From Cellulomonas sp. (GTDB lineage: Bacteria > Actinomycetota > Actinomycetes > Actinomycetales > Cellulomonadaceae): 28,799 bases of DNA. A program made the position numbers and the translations under genes. Positions 1 to 7,354 of this stretch are shown here, one piece after another. Within the stretch, counting starts at the first letter, position 1. Each line of letters starts with the position of its first letter. Location of the stretch: positions 1 to 28,799 of the forward strand of contig DAIDJQ010000185.1 in NCBI GenBank assembly GCA_027451305.1. Reading direction: 5' to 3'. The notes beneath the pieces were generated by a model, which saw nothing but the letters and a program-made list of their open reading frames with translations, made no database searches and was not told where the DNA came from.

Positions 1-1897
1 GTCCGGCAAGACGACCACCCTGGCCGCGCTGCGCCGGGCCTGGGAACGCGAGCACGGCCGCGGCAGCGTCATCGGCCTGGCGCCCTCGTCGACCGCCGCA
101 GCCAACCTCGCCGGAGCCCTCGGCATCGCATGCGAGAACACCGTCAAGTGGCTGCACGAGTCCACCGGCCCCGGAGCGGCAGGCCGCGCCGCGATCACCG
201 AGCGGCTCGTGGCGATGCGCGACGGCCTCGTCGGTCCGCATCACCTCGGCCGGCTGCGCACGATCGACACCGCACTGCTCGGCCTGGACCGCGAGCGGCG
301 GCGGTGGACCATGAGCCCGGGCATGCTCGTCGTCGTCGACGAAGCCTCCCTGGCCGGCACCCTCGCCCTGGACGACCTGGCCCGCCAGGCCGCGGCCGCC
401 AACGCCAAGCTCCTGCTCGTCGGCGACCACGCCCAACTCTCGGCCGTGGACGCCGGCGGCGCGTTCGGGCTGCTCGCCGACCGCACCGGCGGCGCCCAGC
501 TACGCACCCTGTGGCGCTTCACCAACCCCTGGGAAGCCGCCGCCACCGCCGCCCTGCGCGCCGGCAACGCGCGAGTGCTCGACGACTACGACGACGCCGG
601 GCGCATCCACGCCGGCCCCGGCGAGTCGATGCTCGAGGACGCCTACACCGCATGGTCGGCCGACGTCGCCGCCGGGTACACCACGATCCTGCTCGCACCC
701 GACGCCGCCACCGTCACCGCCCTGAACAACCGCGCACACAACGACCGCGTCCAGGACGGCCTCGTCACCCCCGACGGCACGACGACCCGCGCCGGCATCG
801 TCGCCGGCGTCGGCGACCGGATCGTCACCCGCCTCAACGACCGGCACCTGTCCCGCCCCGGCGGGTTCGTCCGCAACGGCGACCTGTGGGACGTCCACGC
901 CGTCGACGCCGACGGGTCGCTGACCGTCGTGCCCGCGCACACCGTCCTGGCCCGCCGCGGCCTCGTGGGCACCGCCGGGTCCGACGACGAGGTCGCCGTC
1001 GTTCTACCCGCCGGCTACGTGGCCGAGAACGTCGACCTCGCCTACGCCACCACCACCCACCGCGCCCAAGGCATCACCGTCGACCGCGCCCACGTACTCG
1101 CCCACACAGGCATGACCCGGGAGAACCTCTACGTGGCCATGACCCGCGGCCGAGACGCCAACCACCTCTATCTCGCCGTCGACACCCTCGACACCGACTG
1201 CGACACCCTGCCCGACCCCCACGCCGCCCTAGACGCCCGCGACATCCTCACCACCATCCTGGCCACCACCGGCGCCGAGCAGTCCGCCATCGCCACCATC
1301 GCCGCCAAGCAGGACGAAGCCACATCCCTGCACAGGCTCGAGCCGATCCGACGCAGCCTGTACGCCGACGCAGCCCAGGCCCGATGGACCAGCCGACTGG
1401 AAGCGCTCGGCGTCGAGCCGGATGTGGTCGAGTCGATCGCAACGTCCCCGGACGCTGGCCGGGTGTACGCCGCACTCGACCGGGTGGCCCTCGTCAGCGA
1501 CGAGCCGTCGGAGGACGTTCGCCAACTCGTCGCCGACCTCGACGGCAAGGCAGACCCGATAGGCCAGCTCAACACCGCCGCCCGGGCTTGGCTTCGGCAT
1601 CACGCGCCCGACTTCCACGACGTGCCGGCCGTGCGCGACGCCACCGGGCTCGATCCCGACGCGCGGGCGCTCCTCGCCCAGATCGACCGTCTCGTCGACG
1701 ACCGCGTCCGGGCACTCACCGACGCCGTGCTCGACGCGCAGCCCGACTGGCTCGAGCGACTCGGACCCGAACCCGCCAACCCGCTGGCCCGCGACGCCTG
1801 GCTGGGCGAGATCGCCGCCACCGTCGCTCACACCGACACCCTGCGGCCCACCGCACCCGTCCCCGCCGCGGCGCCAGCCGCCGCGATCTCACGCTAG
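1..1897 (+). CDS. traA: TraA-like MobF conjugative relaxase, C-terminal helicase part (5' truncated by window edge)
   Basis: The open frame is already running at the first base (codons begin at base 2) and stops with TAG at 1895-1897. The first visible residues, SGKTTTLAAL, are the Walker A box of a superfamily 1 helicase. Further motifs follow in the right order: a Walker B-like VVVDEASL, LLVGDHAQL, THRAQG and YVAMTRGRD. This order is that of the RecD/TraI-type helicase half of MobF relaxases. The nicking domain with its tyrosines and HxH metal site must lie left of the window. About 250 residues follow the helicase motifs and carry no motif I recognise. In this family the protein nicks at oriT, stays bound to the DNA end and unwinds the transferred strand. 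It is followed 11 bases later by the DUF4913 gene, whose ribosome site overlaps this stop. The helicase call is firm; the relaxase part is inferred from context. Confidence 0.9.
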   Translation, partial: SGKTTTLAALRRAWEREHGRGSVIGLAPSSTAAANLAGALGIACENTVKWLHESTGPGAAGRAAITERLVAMRDGLVGPHHLGRLRTIDTALLGLDRERRRWTMSPGMLVVVDEASLAGTLALDDLARQAAAANAKLLLVGDHAQLSAVDAGGAFGLLADRTGGAQLRTLWRFTNPWEAAATAALRAGNARVLDDYDDAGRIHAGPGESMLEDAYTAWSADVAAGYTTILLAPDAATVTALNNRAHNDRVQDGLVTPDGTTTRAGIVAGVGDRIVTRLNDRHLSRPGGFVRNGDLWDVHAVDADGSLTVVPAHTVLARRGLVGTAGSDDEVAVVLPAGYVAENVDLAYATTTHRAQGITVDRAHVLAHTGMTRENLYVAMTRGRDANHLYLAVDTLDTDCDTLPDPHAALDARDILTTILATTGAEQSAIATIAAKQDEATSLHRLEPIRRSLYADAAQARWTSRLEALGVEPDVVESIATSPDAGRVYAALDRVALVSDEPSEDVRQLVADLDGKADPIGQLNTAARAWLRHHAPDFHDVPAVRDATGLDPDARALLAQIDRLVDDRVRALTDAVLDAQPDWLERLGPEPANPLARDAWLGEIAATVAHTDTLRPTAPVPAAAPAAAISR

Positions 1898-1901
1898 GAG
1901 G
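1896..1901 (+). promoter_or_regulatory. Shine-Dalgarno site of the DUF4913 gene, overlapping the traA stop codon
   Basis: AGGAGG lies seven bases before the ATG at 1909 and shares its first two bases with the traA TAG. It fixes the start of the next gene and suggests translational coupling to traA. Confidence 0.7.
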
Positions 1902-1908
1902 CACCCCG

Positions 1909-2286
1909 ATGTCCCAGCAGGACTCCTTCTACCCCGCCAAGCGGATGCCGCGAATCGACCGGCCACCCGTCCCGTTCATCTGGTCCTCGCTCAGCCCGGA
2001 CGACACCGAACTCGTCCTCGAGGACCTCGACCTGTGGGTCGGCTGGCTCGTCGAGCGATACCGCCTCGACCGGCGCATCGTGCCCGAGTGCTGGCGTCTG
2101 CACCCCGAGCTCATCGAAGAGCTATCGGCACTGCACCTGGCGTGGCAAGGCTCCTTCGCCCTCGCTTCCAACTACGACGCGCCGCTACTCTGGCACGAAC
2201 ACTTCGCGCAGGCATGCCAACGCATCGCCGACTGGGTCGCGCGCACCGGCTGTCGCCCTGGTGGCCACCGGGCACCGAATAGCTAG
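1909..2286 (+). CDS. DUF4913-like protein of actinobacterial conjugative elements
   Basis: This 125-residue soluble protein starts at an ATG with AGGAGG seven bases upstream. Residues 35-60 (LEDLDLWVGWLVERYRLD), then VPECW, ELIEELSALHLAW, LLWHEHF and a final RIADWVARTGC match what I recall of DUF4913, a small family often encoded near traA in actinobacterial integrative elements. The frame is open a long way upstream inside traA, but that part is a shadow of the relaxase frame. No biochemical function is known to me for the family. Its tight coupling to traA suggests an accessory role in DNA transfer or element maintenance. No signal peptide, membrane segment or catalytic motif is visible. 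The family call rests on pattern memory; the gene itself is well supported. Confidence 0.75.
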   Translation: MSQQDSFYPAKRMPRIDRPPVPFIWSSLSPDDTELVLEDLDLWVGWLVERYRLDRRIVPECWRLHPELIEELSALHLAWQGSFALASNYDAPLLWHEHFAQACQRIADWVARTGCRPGGHRAPNS

Positions 2287-2298
2287 GTCAGTCGCGTG

Positions 2299-2327
2299 GG
2301 CTTCTGGCACGAAAAGGAGTGTCAGCC
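2299..2327. terminator. Possible bidirectional terminator hairpin between convergent genes
   Basis: GGCT plus GGCAC pair with GTGTC plus AGCC around an 8-base loop (GAAAAGGA), with one three-base bulge and one G-T pair. It lies between the DUF4913 stop and the stop of the convergent ABC-3C ATPase gene, where both transcripts need to end. There is no T-run, so it is not a classical intrinsic terminator. Confidence 0.3.
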
Positions 2328-2354
2328 TTCGACTTCGCCTCGTCGCCGGACCAC

Positions 2355-4346
2355 CTACGTCGTGGCATCGTCGATGAGACCGAAAGGCGGCTGCTCAGCC
2401 CGGCCGGAGAACCGGATAACAACATGCTCGTCGACCGTCGGCGGCGGGCTGTTGTCGACCAGGATGATCTGCGCGCCCGCGCCGGCGCCGTCGAGCCACT
2501 GTTCGATGTGCTCGTAAATGTTGTTCACCAAGCGGGCGTCGGCGAAGTCGTCGTCGTCGGGGTGAGCGGTATGCCCGAGGTTCTTCTGAGGGCTGTCGAC
2601 GATCAGGAGTCCTGGCGCCAGCGCATCTCGCTCGAAGGCGACTTCCCATATCGCAAAGGCCCAGGCGAGGCTGATGAGCGTCAATCCACCGCTGCTCGCT
2701 CTTGTGTAGTTGCTCCCGCGAACGGTCGGGATGAACTTTGAGTTCAGCCCCGCGTCACTGAGCTTCGGGTACCCGAAGTCACCCAGAATCTCGACGAATC
2801 GAGCCGAAACCACGCTGACGATCGAGTTTCGGTCAGGGCGGCTCGACTGCTCCTGCCGTTCCTTGCGAAGCAGCGCGAGTTGCCCAGCTCGGATCTGGCT
2901 CTCCCTGTCTGCTTGCCCGACCTTCTCCCAAAGCCGGTTGCCTTGTTCCTGCCGCGCAACGGCCTTCTGTGCTTCCGCGAGCTGTGTCGACAGCTGGTCT
3001 CGGTAGGCGAGGAACGGTGCTGGCAGGTTCGCAGCACGGTTCAGCTCGGTTGCTGTCGAGGCCGCGCGCTCGGCGATCGTGCTCTGTGAGGCTCGTAGGA
3101 CGACGAGTTCGCGGGTAAGGGTGTTCAGGTACTCGGTGAGGTGGTCGAGTCTCCGGGTCGTGGCAGTCAGCTCGCGCTCCACGAGTTGCCGTTGCTCCTT
3201 GCTGCGCTCGCCGTCCCCGTCCTGGCTGAGGTCGTGACCACAGAAGCTGCAGGAGCCGTCCGTCGTTACGTGTGGCAGCGAGGTGAGCTTGTTGAGGCAG
3301 GCCGGGCAGTGGGTGACGTGCAGCGGGTCGAAGAGCCGTTCCGCTTCCTTGAGGAACGTGAGCTTCTTCTTGTCGTCCGCGTACTGGAGTGCGAGCGAGT
3401 TGAGCCGGTCGAGCAGGCTCTCTCGACCCCTGACCCGCACGTTCCAGGCCAGCATCTCGGACTCGACGGCCGCGAGTTCGCCTCTCAGACTGTCGGTCGC
3501 CCGCTGACGTGCAAGCTCGCTCGTATCGAGTTCGGCGATCTGTGTCCGGAGCCTTTCGGCGAGGCGCTGGGCGTCACCGTGCTCGATCTCGACGCCGGCC
3601 GGTCCCAGCGGGTACTCGTCCTCCACGATCGCCCGCAAGATCTTGGCTGAGCGCTCGGCTTCGCGTGAGGCGATCTCTGCAGCGTGGATGCGGTCGGCGA
3701 GTTGGGCCAGCGAATTATCGGCAACACCGAACGTCAGGTCGATCGTCTGCTGCAGCTTCTGGGCGACGATCACGTTGGACTTCTCCTCGAGGAGGTTCTG
3801 TCCGTCGAGCCGAGAGTTCGCGTAGTACATCAGCCGGGCCACGTCCCGGATGCTCAGCGCGTGCGTTTCGGAATCGGGCCTTGACGGGCTCACCGGGAGC
3901 CGGATGCCTCCCATCCCGAACGAAGCGAGCAGGAACTGCGACAACGACTCAGGCTCTGATGGCGGGTCGATCACCAACCGCATCTCTGTCGCCGAAGTCA
4001 GATCGTCTAGCGGTGCTTGACGAACCGATGCGAACTTCGATGGCGATCCAGTCGTCGTCCGCTCGATCGTATGGATGACGCCGTCAATCTCGAGCTCCAG
4101 AGCAGCTGCGGCAACCCGTTGAACCATCTCCGGATGCTCTGGGAAGCCGGAACCTCCGAGGCAATAGAGGATGTACTCAATCGTGCTGGTCTTGCCGGTC
4201 TGACTGGCTCCCGCGACGATTGATAGCGGCCGCCAATTGCCGTCGCTGGTGGTGAAATCGACGTCGTATGTCCGCGCCCCGCCTGGAGGCGTGAAGAGCC
4301 GCAGCTTGCGAATTCGGAGACCTGACACGCTGGAACTGGAACTCAT
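2355..4346 (-). CDS. ABC-3C system SMC/Rad50-like ATPase with DUF3732 domain
   Basis: This 663-residue protein has the build of an SMC/RecN-type ATPase. It has a Walker A at residues 46-53 (GASQTGKT), a long charged helical middle, and a Rad50-like zinc pair near residues 345-370 (CPAC ... CSFCG). An ABC signature (SSGGLTLISLAW) follows near 570, then a Walker B/D-loop stretch (GLLIVDSPQKNLG). The DSPQKNLG ending is typical of DUF3732 ATPases, which form the ATPase of three-component ABC (ABC-3C) conflict systems. In such systems the ATPase is thought to sense or clamp foreign nucleic acid and license the effector. Its ATG overlaps the middle-component stop by four bases (ATGA), so the two are coupled. 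Base composition looks less GC-rich than the conjugation genes nearby, as expected for acquired cargo. All ATPase motifs look intact. The defence role is inferred from the family. Confidence 0.85.
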   Translation of the reverse strand: MSSSSSVSGLRIRKLRLFTPPGGARTYDVDFTTSDGNWRPLSIVAGASQTGKTSTIEYILYCLGGSGFPEHPEMVQRVAAAALELEIDGVIHTIERTTTGSPSKFASVRQAPLDDLTSATEMRLVIDPPSEPESLSQFLLASFGMGGIRLPVSPSRPDSETHALSIRDVARLMYYANSRLDGQNLLEEKSNVIVAQKLQQTIDLTFGVADNSLAQLADRIHAAEIASREAERSAKILRAIVEDEYPLGPAGVEIEHGDAQRLAERLRTQIAELDTSELARQRATDSLRGELAAVESEMLAWNVRVRGRESLLDRLNSLALQYADDKKKLTFLKEAERLFDPLHVTHCPACLNKLTSLPHVTTDGSCSFCGHDLSQDGDGERSKEQRQLVERELTATTRRLDHLTEYLNTLTRELVVLRASQSTIAERAASTATELNRAANLPAPFLAYRDQLSTQLAEAQKAVARQEQGNRLWEKVGQADRESQIRAGQLALLRKERQEQSSRPDRNSIVSVVSARFVEILGDFGYPKLSDAGLNSKFIPTVRGSNYTRASSGGLTLISLAWAFAIWEVAFERDALAPGLLIVDSPQKNLGHTAHPDDDDFADARLVNNIYEHIEQWLDGAGAGAQIILVDNSPPPTVDEHVVIRFSGRAEQPPFGLIDDATT

Positions 4347-4936
4347 GCTCTTGGGTCCACCTTCCCCGCCGTTGCGTCAGATCCTTCGACATCCGCGAGG
4401 AAGTCGATCAGCAGCCAGGATTTGCCCAGTAGGGTCTCGGCCTTCGCTCGGAGCCGCACCTCGGAAAGGTTTCCGAGTCGCTTCAGTACGATTGTCGCAG
4501 CGGTGCGGTAACTCTCCGCATAGAACGTCCCGAGTGCAGCGGCAAACTCTCTTCCGGCGGGCGTGATCGAATAACGATCGGGTAGCACTTCGGCCAGATC
4601 ACGCGCAACCAGCAGCGAGAGATCATGCATGATGCGTTGTCGACGTGTCGTGAAGCGGTGTCCAATCGTGCCGTAGGCGAGCTGACCGTCGGTAAAGCCA
4701 GCGAGGCGCAGCGTCAGACGGTCCTGGGCGTCCTTGTCTGGCGCCTCCCCGTCGAGCACCGCGAAAGGGTTGGCCGCGAAGAAGTCGAAGTAGGCAAGCC
4801 GGTCGAGACTTGTCAGCTGTGCGCCTGTCTCGTCGGCGACTGCCAGGAGGAGTTCGAGCTGCGCGACGCGGAAGACCGTTCGCTCTTCGGGGCCTTCCCA
4901 TACAGCGCGTTCAGTTCCCGGCTCGGAATCGAGCAT
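4343..4936 (-). CDS. ABC-3C system middle component
   Basis: This small helical protein of 197 residues lies between the nuclease/CTD gene and the DUF3732 ATPase gene, the place that defines the 'middle component' of ABC-3C systems. Recognisable stretches are LDRLAYFDFFAANPF near residues 43-57, an RLTLRLAGF segment, and a C-terminal half that reads like a winged-helix fold (HDLSLLVARDLAEVL, then YSITPAGREFAAAL). This suggests an adaptor between effector and ATPase. Two ATGs stand side by side at 4939 and 4936. AGGAGG at 4943-4948 is only three bases from the first and six from the second, so I chose 4936. The start lies inside the end of the upstream gene, and the stop overlaps the ATPase ATG. 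Family membership is inferred mainly from context and size; no enzymatic motif is seen. Confidence 0.72.
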   Translation of the reverse strand: MLDSEPGTERAVWEGPEERTVFRVAQLELLLAVADETGAQLTSLDRLAYFDFFAANPFAVLDGEAPDKDAQDRLTLRLAGFTDGQLAYGTIGHRFTTRRQRIMHDLSLLVARDLAEVLPDRYSITPAGREFAAALGTFYAESYRTAATIVLKRLGNLSEVRLRAKAETLLGKSWLLIDFLADVEGSDATAGKVDPRA

Positions 4937-5972
4937 CATCGACCTCCTCTCCTACAGGCAACGCCTGCGTCGGAGCGATCAGCTCACCGCTTCGTTCCAG
5001 AGCCACGGGCGCAGGTGTGCCCCGGTAGGCGTCCGCGATATCGCGCCACTGTGAAACCCACCCGGCTCGCGCTGCTTCCACCAATCGATGCATGAGGCCC
5101 CTGCGATGAGCGGGCCGCAGCCGGAGAGCGGATGAACTGGGTAGTAGCCCGACTTTCTGGTTCACGTCCTCAACGAGCCCGACGATACGACCGTCCTCTG
5201 ACGCTTGACCCAGGCCCGCGTTGTACGCCTCTTCCCACACACCGTGGACCTCAAGCTGCGCCTCGTTGAGGGCGCCGATCTCTGAGGGGAGCCCACGTCC
5301 CGCCACATCCCGCGCCATCGCTTCGGCAGTGAAATAGAACCCCTTGGCCGCGTCGGTCTCGACACGACCTGCCGACTCAAGCTGAACAACAAAGAGTGAA
5401 TCAGCGAGCGTCGCAGGATTCGTCAGCTTGGCAACCGGGACGTCCTCGCTCGCTGACGCCTGCTCGGGAAAATAGAGTTCCCTAAGATGCCGAGCGTCGG
5501 CCTGCTGGAGGGCGCCCCGGATCGTCGCGCCATTCCACAGCTCGATCCGTACGCCTGTCTCCTTGGTCGTGCGCTTCCGCCATCCGTCAAACCATTTCTG
5601 CTGGTCCGGCGGGAGAATGCTGGGAACGCACAGTGTCCAGACGGTCACCGTAAAGCCATTCTCCGCCGCCTTGTCCCGCAACTGCTTGAAAGAGGAGCGG
5701 ATTTCGCCTTGCTGGGTCTCGCTCCACGCAGTGAAGAATTTGGACTGCCAGACCACAATGTCACCGTCGAGGTCGCCGACGTAGGTATCGATGCCCCAGT
5801 CCCCGCCGCCCGGGTAGGCGACCTCGGAAGCGGCGGGCAGCTTGACCGTTACGAGGTCGGTCACCAAGCGCTGGAAGCGCGTCCGTGCACCCGCCTCGTC
5901 TTTGCTGTCGTAGAGGAATCGGGTGAACATCGCCTGGTGGTCGGGGAGTTCACTGGTCACGCCGGCCCCCAC
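4911..5972 (-). CDS. ABC-3C effector: N-terminal PD-(D/E)XK-like nuclease fused to ABC-3C C-terminal domain
   Basis: This 353-residue protein opens the three-gene operon. Residues 16-130 look like a restriction-type nuclease: a helix (TRFQRLVTDLV), then GGGDWGID with D62, and a strand ending VVWQSK with Q76 and K78. The G-[IV]-D ... Q-x-K arrangement is a common variant of the PD-(D/E)XK core. The next strands (FTVTVWTLCVP, VRIELWNGATI) and the helix TIRGALQQADA fit that fold. Residues from about 190 (PATLADSLF) to the end would be the ABC-3C C-terminal domain that couples effectors to the ATPase. The reading start used is GTG at 5972. A GTG at 5960 has the G-rich stretch GGTGGGG before it, and ATG 5930 is also possible, so the first 4-14 residues are uncertain. 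The gene overlaps the middle-component start by 26-29 bases. The nuclease call is from motifs; DNA as substrate is inferred. Confidence 0.7.
   Translation of the reverse strand: MGAGVTSELPDHQAMFTRFLYDSKDEAGARTRFQRLVTDLVTVKLPAASEVAYPGGGDWGIDTYVGDLDGDIVVWQSKFFTAWSETQQGEIRSSFKQLRDKAAENGFTVTVWTLCVPSILPPDQQKWFDGWRKRTTKETGVRIELWNGATIRGALQQADARHLRELYFPEQASASEDVPVAKLTNPATLADSLFVVQLESAGRVETDAAKGFYFTAEAMARDVAGRGLPSEIGALNEAQLEVHGVWEEAYNAGLGQASEDGRIVGLVEDVNQKVGLLPSSSALRLRPAHRRGLMHRLVEAARAGWVSQWRDIADAYRGTPAPVALERSGELIAPTQALPVGEEVDDARFRAGN
4943..4948 (-). promoter_or_regulatory. Shine-Dalgarno site of the middle-component gene, inside the effector gene
   Basis: AGGAGG on the minus strand lies inside the 3' end of the effector gene. 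It is three bases from ATG 4939 and six from ATG 4936, which favours the second ATG as the true start. Confidence 0.55.
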
Positions 5973-6098
5973 CGATCAGAGGTGTCGCTCATTCATCGGC
6001 TCCCCGCTTCGCCCGCGAGTGAGGCGACGTCGACGCATCGCTGCTGATCAAGATACAAGCAAGACAAGAGCCAGATTGTCGTTTCCTCCGCGCAGTTT

Positions 6099-6128
6099 CC
6101 ACCGGACGGTGCCGGAGGCTGGCGGTGG
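6099..6128. repeat. Nested short inverted repeats (CCACCG ... CGGTGG; CACCG-GA-CGGTG)
   Basis: CCACCG at 6099-6104 is matched by CGGTGG at 6123-6128. Inside it, CACCG and CGGTG flank two bases, giving a near-palindrome. This could be a protein binding site or an extruding hairpin in the non-coding block. Confidence 0.4.
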
Positions 6129-6147
6129 TAGAGGAGGCGTCAGGGGC

Positions 6148-6209
6148 GACGCCGATAGGTGGAAGCACCGATGCCTCTCTGTCCGGGGTCCCACTGTGAC
6201 ATCGGCGTC
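6148..6209. repeat. Perfect 9-bp inverted repeat with 44-bp spacer
   Basis: GACGCCGAT at 6148-6156 is the exact reverse complement of ATCGGCGTC at 6201-6209. Both arms lie in non-coding DNA, so codon structure does not explain them. Possible roles are a regulator site for the ABC-3C promoter or part of an origin of transfer. The role is not shown. Confidence 0.5.
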
Positions 6210-6257
6210 CACGGCGAGTGGCTGAACCCCTTCGTTCACGGAGACACGGCAAGTCGG

Positions 6258-6309
6258 AGCTCGGCTGAGCTGGCAGCGAGCGAGCAGATGGGCTCACGGG
6301 CGGCGCCCG
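6258..6309 (-). terminator. Two small GC hairpins downstream of the conjugation operon, possible terminator
   Basis: AGCTC-GGCT-GAGCT at 6258-6271 and CGGGC-GGC-GCCCG at 6297-6309 are perfect five-base-pair hairpins. They lie 80-130 bases past the stop of the leftward ardC gene, a suitable place to end that transcript. Neither has a T-run, so termination would not be of the classical intrinsic type. Confidence 0.25.
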
Positions 6310-6387
6310 CTTGACTAGCGGCGAGACAGGTGCTGCCGGGGGTTCACACAGGGGCCGCGCCTCGCGACGGGTTGGCCGATACCGTGC

Positions 6388-7353
6388 CTAGGCCGGGTAG
6401 AGGTCTGCCATCCTCGGCACTGCTGGATGCGATCTGGCCGGGACCGGGACGTGGGCGGTGGCTGCCGTCTCGTGACTCGGCGGCCTCTCCAGGTCACCGA
6501 GGATCCACTGCGCCGCGGTGACGGCGGTGCTCATGTGGTGGCGCAGGACGTCGAGGTCGTCGGCCCAGCCGGCGACGTACGGGACGGAGTAGGCGGCGGG
6601 GTTCATGCCGAGGTGGCTGGTGACGATGTAGGCGATCGACTCGGCTTCGACCTCGGCGGCGCCGCGGCAGCGGCGGTCGGTCGCGTAGTCGGGGAATCGC
6701 CCAGCGTGGTTGGCGCGGATGTGTCCAAGTTCGTGCGCGAGGGTCTTGGTGGCCTGGGCAGGTTCGAGGTTCTTGTCGACGATGACGAGCTTCTCCTCGG
6801 GTGCGGTCCAGCCGTTTACCCCGGCGGGGCAGGTGCGTCGCTCCAGCCGGTAGCCGGCGTTCAGCGTGAGGCCGACGAGCCCGTCCCACGCCTCGCGTGG
6901 CGCATCGCCGGTCAGCAGCCGGGGTGCGGCGTCGGGCAGGGGCGTGCCGTCGGTCTGGGTGATGTCGAAGACGTGCACCACCCGGAACCCGCGCAGTTCG
7001 CGCCGCGGTATTGGGCCCTCGTCAGACGGCGGAGGCGCCCCGCCGTCGTCGGATCGCGGGGCGGCCTCGTCGTCGGTCCGGTACAGGCACGGCGCGAGGA
7101 TCGCGATCCCGTGCTCGCCCTTGTTCACGTGCCGTCCGAGGGAGTTCCACGTCCGGATCCCGGCCACCTGCGTCGCGTCGGGCCGCTGCACGGCGATGAG
7201 CAGCACGTTCGATGGCGAGTACGTGGTGAACCGGGCGGCGACGGCGAGCATCTGGGCCCACTTGTCGGACTGTCGCAGTTCGGCGACGGCGTCGATGAGC
7301 TGGGTGTGCAGGGCGGTGAGCTTCTCCTCGGTGGAGGGCGCGTTCGTGCGCAT
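6388..7353 (-). CDS. ArdC-like antirestriction protein: ssDNA-binding domain plus HExxH metallopeptidase-like domain
   Basis: The protein has 321 residues from ATG 7353. GGGAG lies just upstream, and the start follows the previous stop by one base (TGACATG). Residues 8-110 (KLTALHTQLIDAVAEL, KWAQMLAVAARFTTYSPSN, GIRTWNSLGRHVNKGE, AILAPC) match the ArdC N-terminal single-strand DNA-binding domain. The second half has TKTLAHELGHIRANH near residue 200, an HExxH zinc site, and an IAYIVTSHLG helix supplying further ligands. ArdC proteins coat incoming single-stranded DNA and protect it against restriction in the recipient. As the last gene of the operon, it fits early expression after transfer. 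The frame extends 17 codons upstream to another ATG inside the previous gene, but the ribosome site supports the shorter form. Peptidase activity is inferred from the motif only. Confidence 0.88.
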   Translation of the reverse strand: MRTNAPSTEEKLTALHTQLIDAVAELRQSDKWAQMLAVAARFTTYSPSNVLLIAVQRPDATQVAGIRTWNSLGRHVNKGEHGIAILAPCLYRTDDEAAPRSDDGGAPPPSDEGPIPRRELRGFRVVHVFDITQTDGTPLPDAAPRLLTGDAPREAWDGLVGLTLNAGYRLERRTCPAGVNGWTAPEEKLVIVDKNLEPAQATKTLAHELGHIRANHAGRFPDYATDRRCRGAAEVEAESIAYIVTSHLGMNPAAYSVPYVAGWADDLDVLRHHMSTAVTAAQWILGDLERPPSHETAATAHVPVPARSHPAVPRMADLYPA

Positions 7354-7354
7354 G

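Larger units (their letters stand above)
5973..6387. other. Non-coding interval between the ABC-3C operon and the end of the conjugation operon
   Basis: No convincing gene lies in these 415 bases. Short open frames exist on both strands but lack ribosome sites and recognisable protein. The part near 6045-6085 is the most AT-rich stretch and is a reasonable place for the leftward ABC-3C promoter, although I could not fix clear -35 and -10 boxes. The rest holds several inverted repeats (listed separately). It must contain the 3' untranslated region of the leftward conjugation operon, and it could hold an origin of transfer, but no nick site can be identified by eye. Confidence 0.6.

Noticed and set aside
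130..1908. Long upstream part of the DUF4913 frame
   Set aside because: Its translation is almost entirely Arg/Pro-rich, the usual +2 shadow of the traA frame; AGGAGG before ATG 1909 gives the real start.
6048..6239. Minus-strand 63-codon frame in the interval before the ABC-3C operon
   Set aside because: No clear ribosome site, no recognisable protein and overlap with the inverted repeats; not enough to call a gene.
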